The position numbers and the translations under genes are program-made. Of a stretch of DNA of 64,000 nucleotides, positions 1 to 9,144 are shown one piece after another. The notes under the pieces were generated by a model that did no database searches, was not told where the DNA came from, and saw only the letters and a list, made by a program, of their open reading frames with translations. Source of the DNA: Zea mays. Lineage: Eukaryota; Streptophyta; Magnoliopsida; Poales; Poaceae. The stretch's first letter is position 1. Every line of letters begins with the position of its first letter. The stretch is from NCBI RefSeq assembly GCF_902167145.1, contig NC_050098.1, positions 16,512,501-16,576,500 on the forward strand. The letters are read 5' to 3'.

Positions 1-1687
1 CAAATATACAAGTGTATAAATTCATCAAGAGTTATCAAACGTACCCTAACTCCAGGTGCAGGTATATGTGTCGGAGGGGTGTTGAACTGTGGTGGCGGAG
101 TTGGTGTGGATGCAAACTGGCTCTATTGTGGTGGCAGTGGAATATTTGGTGTCATGCTCTGTTGCTACATTAACTGTTAAACATATGTATTACTATTGAA
201 GATGTTGTATTGAAATATAATAATTTAGAGTTCGGATTATGTATACTTACTAGATACATCGCTTGGTTATGTGCATTGCAAGCCTCCATAAATTCTCGTT
301 GTTGTCTCATCTCCTCACGCATCCTTATAATCTCCAACTCCTGCTCGTTCGGTCGACGAGAGCACGAGCTACGGAAAGACGAACCCGTCCTCTGAGATCT
401 CACCGACGACGAATCAATGAATCCGTCGAAGAGTGAGTATCTATAAGTGATTCAAAAATTGTGATTATTGCATAATCAATTTAGTGTCAACCATGTAATT
501 TCATAAGTTAGAGCTTACCATCCATGCGCTTTTCCACCACCACTTGCGTACACCACCGAGGGATCCACCGGTTCATGTCATCAGTCAAAGTCAGGGCCAT
601 GGCGATGAACCATCTCCTCCTCATATGTCGCCTATACATCAATCACAACCTTACAAATGCAGGAATTTCTATACTTTGAACGTTTGTACTTTTGGGCCAA
701 AACTCACCAGCCGATCTGTGGTTGTCTGGCTGTAGAGCTAGTCAGGGTTGGTAGGGTCTGGTCCTTTGTGGCCCTCCTGGTAGACCTTATTGTCACTAGG
801 CTTTTGGCCACGCGTAGCTTCCTTTATAAACAAAAAACATCCATAAGCAATCGTACTATTTGGTGATCGACATAGCTAGATCAAACTTACCATTCTTTTA
901 GCATTTCGGAGCATGTCGTCGCCGCCAAACTTGTGGTTAGGATTGGTTCCTTGACATTGCCTGTGATGCGATGACACTTTCTGGAAGCCTTCGGAAGCCC
1001 AATATCGACACCAAGCATAGTATGCATCAGGCACGGGCGCCATCCATGGAATCATCACCTGCACACACAATGTTACATATTATATCAATCACAACAATAA
1101 ATAAAAAGGGTAAAATAAATTGAATACTAACCTCACGACATTGATCCTCAGTCAAATATATCTTTGAGGACCCTTCCTTTTTATTCAAGGGGCCTGCTTC
1201 TTCCGGATGATTTTGAAAATACAGGTTTGTAGCCTGAATTCTCGCATAGTATATGACATCCTTCACTAGCTTCTTTGCATTATTTTGGAACACACGTTCA
1301 GCGTGCCCTATGTAATCGTCTCCGTAAGGCAACCGATATCGAAGCTACAACATAAAGAATACAAATACAATGGTATAAGTCATAGAATTACAATATTAAG
1401 AAACAGAACAAAGACAATAAAGAATTCACACCCAAAAGTCATGACGCACAAGTCCCTATCTGTCGGTGTGGTTTCGTTCCTTTTTTAACTTGTACTCGTC
1501 CCATGTACTGACGAGCACCTCATCGACGCTATCTCCGTCTGACACCTTCACTATATCAGGGTAGTGAAGGCGGCAAAGAGAAGCCAACGTAAGGTTAACC
1601 TAAGTGTGGTGTCCCTTGCCGTCAAAGGACAGATCCTCCCAATTCCTGCATTACACAAAAACATTAACAATACACATAATAGTTATA
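1..1687 (-). pseudogene. Transposase_24 (TnpA-like) gene of CACTA 1, downstream exons
   Basis: Exons read on the minus strand. One starts about 1646 after TGCAG and includes EVLVSTWDEYKLKKERNHTD (about 1550-1460) but has in-frame stops. Then about 1346-1131 (YGDDYIGHAERVFQNNAKKL, ending at a GT donor), about 1061-890 (WMAPVPDAYYAWCRYWASEG), about 640-521 (VVYASGGGKAHG before GTAAG), and about 424-253 (Arg/Glu-rich, EEMRQQREFMEACN). A Pro/Gln-rich tail exon from about 180 runs off the window. The NHTDR block and the YASGGGKAHGR-type motif mark the Plant transposase (Ptta/En/Spm), Transposase_24 family, which binds subterminal repeats. The 5' exons of this same gene are at 22381-22941. Several stops indicate a pseudogene. 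Confidence 0.8.
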
Positions 1688-1722
1688 CTAGGTGAATGCC
1701 CGTGCGTTGCAATGGAAACATA
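1688..1722 (-). repeat. Helitron 3' terminus (hairpin plus CTAG)
   Basis: Minus-strand reading is TCCATTGCAACGCACGGGC, then ATTCAC and CTAG, with host T at 1687. The GC-rich stretch looks like an eroded hairpin: a stem of the type CCCGTTGC/GCACGGG with two substitutions in the first arm. Ends of this type are familiar in grass Helitrons. Confidence 0.8.
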
Positions 1723-2309
1723 TAATGACATGATGACTTATGTACAAATGTGTGTTATATTATTGTGAGAAAATGTTTCGTAATCTATTTATGATCTTAG
1801 CCATACATAAATTTTATTATTTTAATCTAGCTATTTCACCACTACATTGCAACCATTAGTATCACACGGACTTCTATATATGATTTTAATAATGTCATGT
1901 CAATTGCATCATTTAAATGCTAAGACTCACAATAAATTACAAACTTATACACAATTTCTGAAGTGAGGCGTTTTCTGAACAATCGACAGTTTCTGAAGTT
2001 GAGGCGCCTTTCGAAGCTGGAACTGCGCTGCGCTAGGGCTGTCACTACTCCGTTGTTGTGGTGTGCACCCTCATTATTGCTCACAATCAACACATCGTTG
2101 CCAAACTTCTGCTGATGGGAATTTAGCCCACGAGCCTGACTCCAACTGAAATTTTGGAAACCTTTCTAGACACTCGGTAGCAATGAGGTTCCACCAACAG
2201 CACTCCTCTGCTCCCATGTCCTCTCATCCACCTTAGAATTAGATACACCTACCGCCAGCCCGACTGAAGGCCGGCCAAGGTTCAAATCCTTCCCAAAGAT
2301 CTTTGCCAA
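1723..2309. other. Helitron interior without a recognised gene
   Basis: AT-rich to about 1960, then sequence that may be decayed exon/intron of the SMG9-like fragment upstream. I see no open frame or further motif that I can support. Confidence 0.4.
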
Positions 2310-2398
2310 ACCGGGTGACCTTTCATGATGGTTGACTTGCCTACACCGGGCAGCCCAATTACCCCAATCATCATGAAATAATTGTTCTCGGTCAGATA
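2310..2398 (-). pseudogene. SMG9-like exon fragment with Walker A motif, captured by Helitron
   Basis: After a TTTTGCAG acceptor (minus strand, exon begins 2398) the frame reads YLTENNYFMMIGVIGLPGVG, then KSTIM. The segment GLPGVGKST fits a P-loop (GxxGxGKS/T). The combination of YLTENN with VIGxPGVGKSTIMNE is what I recall from plant SMG9-like proteins of the nonsense-mediated-decay machinery. The frame then degrades (KGHPVW... with a stop soon after), and neighbouring exons were not found, so this is a single captured exon. The P-loop is clear; the family assignment comes from memory and is moderately sure. Another P-loop protein is possible. Confidence 0.6.
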
Positions 2399-2711
2399 CT
2401 GCAAAAACACGGAGAGGGTTAGTACGTTTTGAGGGAACAAAATTTATATGTACATATGTATGTATTTAAAAAACACCTGCCATAAATTTTATCCCTATTT
2501 AAAACTCCATCTCCAACATAGAAGGCATGTGTTGCTCAATGAATCTCAATTCACATCACAGCTGCATATATAGGCATGATCAGCAGAAGCCAAATATAAC
2601 ATATTGTGTCATTATGCGAGAAGGAAGGCATCTACGAAATGATTAAGAACCAACCTAACAAATTAGAAACATACCAACACTCAGAAGAGTCTTTAAAAGA
2701 ACTAAAAGCAA

Positions 2712-2834
2712 CACATGAAAGACATCGCCAGGAAGTTTAGCGACTCTCCTGCCGAAGGCGTCGTTGGCCATGGCAGTGTTGCTCCCAGTCCCGGTGACAA
2801 AGCTGACACCGTGGAACTGCACGACAATGGGAGC
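2712..2834 (-). pseudogene. Plant carboxylesterase (CXE, alpha/beta-hydrolase) fragment in Helitron
   Basis: Minus-strand frame from 2834 reads APIVVQFHGVSFVTGTG followed by SNTAMANDAFGRRVAKL. This matches the region of plant CXE carboxylesterases holding the oxyanion-hole motif HGGGF, then the ND(x)FCRRVA helix. Here HGGGF has become HGVSF and the conserved Cys is Gly, so even this segment would not be catalytic. The usual continuation (CDAIVVAVGYRLAPE) is absent, replaced by unrelated sequence. Upstream the frame is closed by a stop. It is a short captured piece, about 40 codons of a roughly 350-450 codon gene. Confidence 0.65.
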
Positions 2835-3134
2835 CCTGGCTTCTCCTCAGGCTCGGGCTCCTGGGTGGGCATGAACTTGCTGGTGGAGATGAACCAGCAT
2901 GGGCCGACGGAGTGATAGCCAGCCATCGGTTTTTTTTAACGGAGACTGTGAAGAAACCCTCGTGAGGAGTACCTATGAACTGCAAACGCCTTCTCCACCG
3001 GGAACAGTTGGTCGTGGTCTCCCCATACAATCAGCACTTCCTGTACAACACACCTCCATAGTGAAAGTTTCAGTCAAAGGCTCAGAGACAGAGCAGAGGT
3101 TTAGCGTGAGACAACCTGCGTTTTTTAACAGTAC

Positions 3135-3207
3135 CTGAGATAGTGGTGTCGCTTGGAACTTCTCTGTTTCGACCGCAATCCCCTTCAAGAGATGAACGAG
3201 TTGCTCC
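3135..3207 (-). pseudogene. Captured exon, unidentified gene
   Basis: A 73-bp exon-like stretch bounded on the minus strand by an ACAG acceptor and a GT(ACTG) donor. The open frame inside reads EQLVHLLKGIAVETEKFQAT then PLSQ. Amphipathic and helical in character. I do not recognise the family. It lies in the Helitron, in the same orientation as most other captured exons. Confidence 0.4.
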
Positions 3208-3215
3208 CTGTTTTG

Positions 3216-4054
3216 CATGAAAGGTTTCTAACAGATGACACGTAAAGAAAAAGTTCAGTGCTAGGAGTACTTTAATGCTGAACTGGCTAGACCAGTGGAC
3301 AGGCAACATCTATGGCAACATTTCAGGAGGTAATGAAACATGAAACTTTAAGTTAGTATGTAATATCATTCTCACTTGTATTTCTATTCTATGGATGGAA
3401 ATGGGGTTATCTCTATTAAAAACAGTCAAAACTGAAGGAAGTGTCAAGTTTAGGCATAAAAGATAGACCCGATGTCATATAATGGAGAAAAATATTTTCA
3501 GGGCCATAAACTAAAGGCGGTGTAGCAAACATGAAGTTTCAAAGGATTGATCTTTCATCCGAAGATAATAGATAGACCAAAACTTAGAAGAACATGTTGA
3601 CGGGTATTGTTTAAAATTTTAACTCAAAGGCAAATGTAAGTTTCCAGTATGTCATTTTCTTAGGTTGGATAAATATGAACACTCTAAGATTAACATTAGT
3701 TTTCGTGGAATGTAGTATACGTTTGTTTCTTAAAAATAAGAGGTTGTGCAAGTTTTTACCAGCACACTACCACTTCTCATCTTGGTTCAAATCTTCATCC
3801 TTATGATGTGTGTGCCACTGCCCACTGGTACTTAAAATAGCAGTGTGAAAAGGTGGGAATTCACTATCAAAACAACAAAAAAGATAAAGAAGCTCTTGGG
3901 GTGAATTGAATTTTGTTTGTCTCAGAGATTTTTCTAATAAGCATAATTGAATCTTTCTTCCAAAAATAAGCATAATTGATTGTCAAAAATCAAGGTAAGA
4001 ACTCTGTAATAAAACGACTCGTTCGAGAGCATCTAGAACATCAGGACTACATAC
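3216..4054. other. Helitron interior, AT-rich, intron-like
   Basis: No exon or element terminus that I can support. Composition resembles intron or intergenic DNA carried with the captured exons on either side. Confidence 0.4.
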
Positions 4055-4195
4055 CTCACATGATATTGTACTTATTTGTGTAGACTGTGAACTGGAAATA
4101 GCTGATTCAGCAGCAGAGAAATACAAAAGGCGATTAGCAGAAGATTCTAGAATACCTCTTTTTGTGCAAAGGTTCGCCCTTTCCCACAACCTTCC
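4055..4195 (-). pseudogene. Captured exon, unidentified gene
   Basis: An exon of exactly 47 codons between a GCAG acceptor and a GTATGT donor on the minus strand. The frame is fully open and includes RLWERANLCTKRGILESS and a Ser-rich tail (SAISSSQSTQISTIS). Clean splice signals and an intact frame suggest recent capture or a real exon. I cannot name the gene. It may belong with the exon at 3135-3207, which follows it in transcriptional order. Confidence 0.45.
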
Positions 4196-4634
4196 CTGCT
4201 TTAAGCAAATAGTTTCTTGCCCTCAAAAGTAACCAGATAAGTTGCTTAAACAAATAAACAACAAATATGTACTTCAAACAAGAACTGGTTGCCTATGGGG
4301 CTTGAGATCAGTGTACCTCTGAATCGAAGGCAGCCGCCACGTCTGGACTCCATACAACGATTCATCTACATACGATACACCTCCGGCTCGACAGGGCTTC
4401 TTCCGCTACTTCTGGGGGAGCAGTGGTAGGAGCGAGGCCGCCGCTTCCGATCCCGGGCATCACGACGCTGGAGAACGGACCTGCGCGCAGGGGGGTTGCA
4501 GATCCGAAGACGTGTGGGGGGACAAAGGGGCAGCGTCGGACTGATCTGAGCCGCCACCACCTCTACCAACCGGAGTGGAGCACTTCTTCTCTAGGAGCTC
4601 GTCGAGGTTCATCTTCTCTAGGGTGGCGCCAGAC

Positions 4635-4740
4635 TTATTTCATGATTTAGTTCTCAGACACGATGACATAAAAAGGTTATGTTCAGTTTGTTGTAAAGTA
4701 ACAGTGATACCCTTAAGTAATCACTAATTTAAATAAGTCA
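4635..4740. repeat. Direct repeat copy 1
   Basis: About 105 bp beginning ATTTCATGATTTAGTTCTCA recurs at 5050-5155 with about four substitutions. The unit lies 415 bp apart and flanks the exon-like segment at 4818-4933, so a local duplication has copied intron-like DNA around an exon. Confidence 0.75.
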
Positions 4741-4817
4741 AATGTAAAGGATAAAAAATCATGCAAGAAAATGTACGTATGTGCCACTGAATGAGACAAA
4801 AGACTGGAAATGGAACT

Positions 4818-4933
4818 TTAGTCTCCCTTAACTGTCCAGTTGCTCTGCTCCATGCTTTTGCCTTCATTCATCTGTCCTTTCAAAGAATAATCACCAGAGA
4901 TGGACTTCCCATTGAAGATAAGGTCGTAGGGAC
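4818..4933 (-). pseudogene. Captured 3'-terminal exon, unidentified gene
   Basis: After a TACAG acceptor (minus strand) the frame reads PYDLIFNGKSISGDYSLKGQ, MNEGKSMEQSNWTVKGD, then stop TAA at 4818. The intact frame and terminal stop suggest the last exon of a gene. Not recognised. Flanked by the 105-bp direct repeats at 4635 and 5050. Confidence 0.4.
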
Positions 4934-5049
4934 CTGTACGATGTAGTGAATATCTTCACAAAGAAAAAAGAATTTTGTTTTGTGGCAAAAAATAGTTGTG
5001 TAAAACCCAAATATTCTTGGAGATATAAAAAGTCGACCCTGCAACAAAT

Positions 5050-5155
5050 TATTTCATGATTTAGTTCTCAGACATGATGACATAAAAAGGTTATGTTCAA
5101 TTTGTTGTAAAGTAACAATGATACCCTTAAGTAATCACTAATTTAAATAATTGAA
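5050..5155. repeat. Direct repeat copy 2
   Basis: Second copy of the segment at 4635-4740 in the same orientation, about 96 percent identical by eye. Confidence 0.75.
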
Positions 5156-5561
5156 TCAAGACAAGTAGACAAATAAGTTAAATATATTGTTTAAACAGGA
5201 TTGTGAAGCCGAATCATAGTTAATGCAAAGAATCTGGAATAGAAGGTGAAAATGACTACCATCTGTAGATTTACAACCCCTGCATATAACAATTCATGTG
5301 CATAAATCTAACAACCCATTTATAGGATAATGAGAACAAGGGTGCTTATATGAAGCAAGAAAAAATATATAGGAAGAAAAGGACAGATGAGATAGAGTTT
5401 ATATGACAGATGGAATGCTATATTTGTTGAAAATGGAAGTTACATGTGGTTGGATCGAAGGTATTTCTCACATTGAGATCAAGGAATCAAAACTTATAGG
5501 ACAGAGGTATTTCTCACATTGAGATCAAGAAATGACTGCTGTTTCAACAGCATCTCTCCTT

Positions 5562-5615
5562 CTAATCCATCTCCAGCTCCACTGATTGTTCCTCAACTTT
5601 CATAAGTTCTTCTTC
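5562..5615 (-). pseudogene. Captured short terminal exon, unidentified gene
   Basis: After a TTTCAG acceptor the minus-strand frame reads EEELMKVEEQSVELEMD then stop TAG at 5562. Acidic and helical. This may be the last exon of the gene that begins at 6273, but the link is only by order and strand. Confidence 0.35.
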
Positions 5616-6113
5616 CTGAAATAAATGGTGTCCATGAACAGAATAAGAATACAGATTTTATTTATTTATGAATGAAGAACAGAAATGGACTTTACAGTGT
5701 ACAGACAAATGCATAGAGGGAGAAAAGTTTCTTTGAAGAAATATGTCCAAATTATCTATAAAATTGGGCATCTGATGCAAAGGTAAAGAATAAAGTTCTT
5801 ACTAGAATCTCCTTATATATTTTGAATAATGTGACAACCAATAGTGAACCAAACATCAAATAGAATATAATTTTTTTTTGAAACAACGACAACCCGTAAT
5901 TCTAATTTCAATTTCCAGATTACTTCGTCAATTCTTACCGTGCAATTCATAAAATAGTATACTTGGGAGAAATTACTGAAAAGCATTGGCAACATGCTAC
6001 ACTGAAAGACTTCTAAAGAAACATTAAAATGTGATTATTCTATCTCCTCCTGATTCACATATTAAATCTACAGGACCAGCTAGTGTGATGTGTCTGATCG
6101 AAATAGAGCTCAC

Positions 6114-6273
6114 CTTGAGTCAGGTTTCCATCTAGGATAAGGGTGATGCAAGGAATAATAGTGTCGTCGCTGCAAGAGAAACAAACACACAAATTTAAAA
6201 TACTCATGTGCGCTCACTCCATCAGCTGGAGGGAATAGGAGCTCCGTCGCCGATGATTAGGGATTTTAGCCAT
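6114..6273 (-). pseudogene. Captured 5' gene portion, two exons, unidentified gene
   Basis: Exon 1 runs 6273-6218 from an ATG (MAKIPNHRRRSSYSLQLM) to a GTGAGC donor. Exon 2 runs 6169-6114 from a TTGCAG acceptor to a GTGAGC donor and continues the frame (DDTIIPCITLILDGNLTQ). The 48-bp gap between them (6217-6170) would be an unusually short intron. Intact splice sites and phase argue for a captured gene start. Family unknown to me. Confidence 0.4.
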
Positions 6274-6360
6274 GGGACCGTAGCATAATTTATGAATACC
6301 CTTACTCAGTGGTAATCGATTATTCCTTTACCAGTGTGCAACCTAGAACCGTTGAAGCAA

Positions 6361-7034
6361 ATGGGTGGGGGTGGGGGTGGGGAGGGGATCGCGACAGGAC
6401 GGGGGCGGCTGGTTCCTCACCAGCATGTCGGCGTTGTGCACCTAGAGGTGGAGGAGGTGCTATTCTGGCACCCATCTATGGCCGAGCGGTGGTGCGCGCT
6501 CGCCCACGATCTAGGGGATGGGGGCACGGACGCAGACCATCAGTGGGGAGCGGGAGCAATCATCTATGCGGGGTGGGAGTGGGGGTGGGGAGGGGATCGC
6601 TGCGGGACAGGGTGGCTGGTTCCTCACCGACGCGTCGGCGTCGTGCACCTAGAGGTGGAGGAGGCGCTATACTGGCACCCAGCTATGGCCGAGCGGTGGT
6701 GCGCGCTCGCCCAACTCCACGTCGTCGTCGTCAAGGTGGATCTCACCGTGCACCTCGTCTACGCCCGCTAGGTGTTCGACAGGGCGCCCACCCGTTCGAC
6801 GTTGTCTGGTACAGCACCCTGCTCCGCGGCTACGCATGGTGGTGCATGTCGTCTTCAGAATCCTCCTCAACTGGTTAATCGACCACCACACGAGGACGTC
6901 GATCTGGGAATGAAGGTGGGGGAGCGGGCGAGGGCACGGACGCGGACCATCAGTGGGGAGCGAGGGCAATCATCTGTGAGGGGTGGGAGTGGGGGTGGGG
7001 AGGGGATCGCGGCGGGGCGGGGGCGAGGATCATG
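6361..7034. repeat. GC-rich imperfect tandem repeats near an internal Helitron-like 5' end
   Basis: A block beginning GGGTGGGGGTGGGGAGGGGATCGC occurs around 6363, 6577 and 6985. The first two copies extend over about 210 bp (through CACCTAGAGGTGGAGGAGG and GCCGAGCGGTGGTGCGCGCT). The segment is strongly G-rich on the plus strand. It lies just inside the internal Helitron-like start at 7072 and holds a PPR-like fragment. Confidence 0.7.
6751..6837 (+). pseudogene. Pentatricopeptide-repeat (PPR) gene fragment, antisense in Helitron
   Basis: Plus-strand frames read LVYAR-stop-VFDRAPT and, after a one-base shift, FDVVWYSTLLRGYAW. Together these match a plant PPR repeat junction (YAR.VFDRAP..DVV.WN/YSTLLRGYA). 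A stop and a frameshift make it a pseudogene fragment of less than one repeat. It lies on the strand opposite to the other captured exons. Seen: motif. Inferred: PPR origin. Confidence 0.55.
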
Positions 7035-7057
7035 GGAGCGGGGGCCCACGTTAGAGA

Positions 7058-7072
7058 CTTATAGAGTAGAGA
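7058..7072 (-). repeat. Second Helitron-like 5' terminus
   Basis: Minus strand from 7072 reads TCTCTACTCTATAAG, preceded by A (7073), closely resembling the true Helitron start at 22380. GC-rich sequence follows, as in many maize Helitron 5' ends. No separate 3' terminus was found, so it could be an inner Helitron sharing the 3' end at 1688, or a captured start. Confidence 0.45.
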
Positions 7073-7282
7073 TATATGGTGATGAGCCAATCAGTTCAGA
7101 GAGCAACATAGATTAAAGATTCCATATATATAGAACGATTTGAACGAATCAATTTGCAATTAAAAAAATGATGTCCAACAAAGCATTGAGTTTTTCATCA
7201 ACCAAGTGCAAGTACAAAAAGCATCATATACTACACTGCATAGCAAGCCTAAATCATAGAGTGACCTTAGGATCATCAAGGG

Positions 7283-7988
7283 TAGGGATGGCAGTTGGAC
7301 CCGTGGGTATGGATACCCGCGGGTTTCGTACCCACCGGATATGGATACGGGTACAAAAACTCACCCGTGGGTCCTATCGGGTCGGATACCCGAAATACAT
7401 CGGGTCGGGTATGGGTAAAATACTTTACCCACGGGTATCCAGTGGATACCCGAAATATCAATATACCTCTTTAAATATGCTACATCCACTAAAAATGTGC
7501 TACGTTCACTAGAAAAACTCACTCGCATGTGTTGTTGATTAATGAATATTAATTTGTGTTGTGTTAACAGTCAATTGTAATGTAATCGAGACCAATGAGA
7601 CATTGACAATGTTATAACTGTCAACTGTCATGAACTCATTAAGCTTTTATTCTCTGTACTCAAATTTAAATTTATTGGATGTGATAATTATGAGTTGAGA
7701 TATTGTATCGCCGTGTAGCCAAATATAGTCATTCTCGTGTTGCATTGGTGCTTAGATGTAAACTAAAATATTTTATGCATTTATTATAACACTCACCGAA
7801 TGTTATTTAGTCTACAATAACATATCCATTGGATACCCGATACCCGGTGGATACCCGATGGGCATGGGTACGGGTACAGTTTCTCGCCCGATTGGCTTGG
7901 TGGGTATGGATATTTGTAGAAGTCTCGGGTACAATTTCGGGTCGGTTATTATTATACCCGAACAAAACCCGACCCGCTGCCATCCCTA
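7283..7988. mobile_element. hAT-type MITE, 706 bp, rich in GGGTA/TACCC
   Basis: Begins TAGGGATGGCA and ends TGCCATCCCTA (11-bp inverted repeat). It is flanked by perfect 8-bp target duplications ATCAAGGG at 7275-7282 and 7989-7996. Both ends carry many copies of CGGGTA(T/C)CC-type motifs and the middle is AT-rich. The 8-bp TSD and short TIRs fit the hAT superfamily. No transposase coding is present, so it is non-autonomous. Confidence 0.88.
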
Positions 7989-8152
7989 ATCAAGGGAAAC
8001 CATGGCAAGGCAGAATAACTACGTCAAAATGACAAAAGAACACAAAAGCTTTAGGATTGTAATAGGAAAGGAATAGAGCAAATCATTTATGTCAATAACA
8101 GAAAAGGAACAAGCAAAAACTATAAAGGTAGAAGAATGGTGGTGTAAGTAAC

Positions 8153-8257
8153 CTCAGGCGATATAGCTCTATGGGCAAGATGGGCATTGTTATGAAGAAA
8201 ATCTAACGTCTCTGCAACTTGTAGCAGTCCATGTTTAATCTCAAGTAGCCCCATTTC
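8153..8257 (-). pseudogene. SCYL2-like protein kinase exon captured by Helitron
   Basis: A 105-bp exon with perfect borders (TTTTAG acceptor, GTTACT donor) and an intact 35-codon frame: [20 protein letters not shown], then [15 protein letters not shown]. This is the alphaE-to-catalytic-loop region of plant SCY1-like 2 pseudokinases (membrane-trafficking regulators), where LHNNA(H/R)LIHRA(I/V)SPE stands in for the HRD loop. No other exon of the gene was identified, so it is a fragment. Recognition is from motif memory and fairly sure. Confidence 0.7.
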
Positions 8258-9144
8258 CTAAAACACAAGAAAGAAATAACAATTTATTGAATGGAAAATG
8301 TGATCATGCTTTGGCTGTCCAAACAATTATCATAGCCAAAGAAGGAACAAAGAACCTAAAGGCATCAATCACCACTTATATGGCCGGAGAAGTTCCAACT
8401 CCACAGGATACCAGATTCTAAACTAAAAATTTTACAGTAGAAAAACGCAAAAAAACTCACAGTTAAACCTCATGTTTGAATACAATTCTCAAATTCTGAT
8501 TATCTAAAGTCCTACCAAACGCAGTGGCAAGGACAATGCAAGAAATGAGGTTAGATAAACTTGGAGGATTTTTACAAATCAGTGGTGTATAACTTAGGAG
8601 GTAAAATGACTATGTAAACTCCCAAAGAAAATACGAATTTTGATACATAGGTACAACAAGGATGCCATTTTTAAGGAAGGTTGGTTGCAAAATGTGAGAA
8701 ATAGAAAAAATACACTCATTTTGTCGCTTTTCTGGATATGACATTGTCAAATGTTGCATTAGAAACGTAAAGGATATCTTCTTAGATCACGTCTATGCAA
8801 TTCTGTGACATTTGCTAATCAATAATGGCATGAACAACTAAAGCCAAAAATAATAGCTAGTCTACCACTCCCATAGCGACACTAATCTAATCGCCTTAAC
8901 TTGCTAGCCAGTTTTGAATGCAGCATAATTTCAGTGTCATAAGAAACAACAATAAGCAGATGTCTTAAGAAACATCTCCAACCCTAAGATCTCTAAGAGT
9001 CATGACAACTGCACCACCTTCCAAAACCTAAGATGTCGTTGATATAATTTTAAGAAAAGCCATCAGTAGGCACAAGAAACCGAGACGTTGTTTAACTAAA
9101 ACTAAGCCTAACTCGGTAGGTTGAGGGTGTGGCTGGATGTATGC
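8258..9144. other. Helitron interior left of chromovirus E
   Basis: AT-rich, probably intron of the SCYL2 fragment. It ends in the target duplication TATGC (9140-9144). A 20-bp string AACTAAAACTAAGCCTAACT near 9098 recurs near 20813 beyond the retroelement, so the pre-insertion site held a short local repeat. No further gene seen. Confidence 0.5.

Noticed and set aside
5795..5805. Possible separate 3' end (CTAG before T on the minus strand) for an inner Helitron starting at 7072
   Set aside because: No GC-rich hairpin precedes it and it shows no similarity to the real 3' end at 1688.
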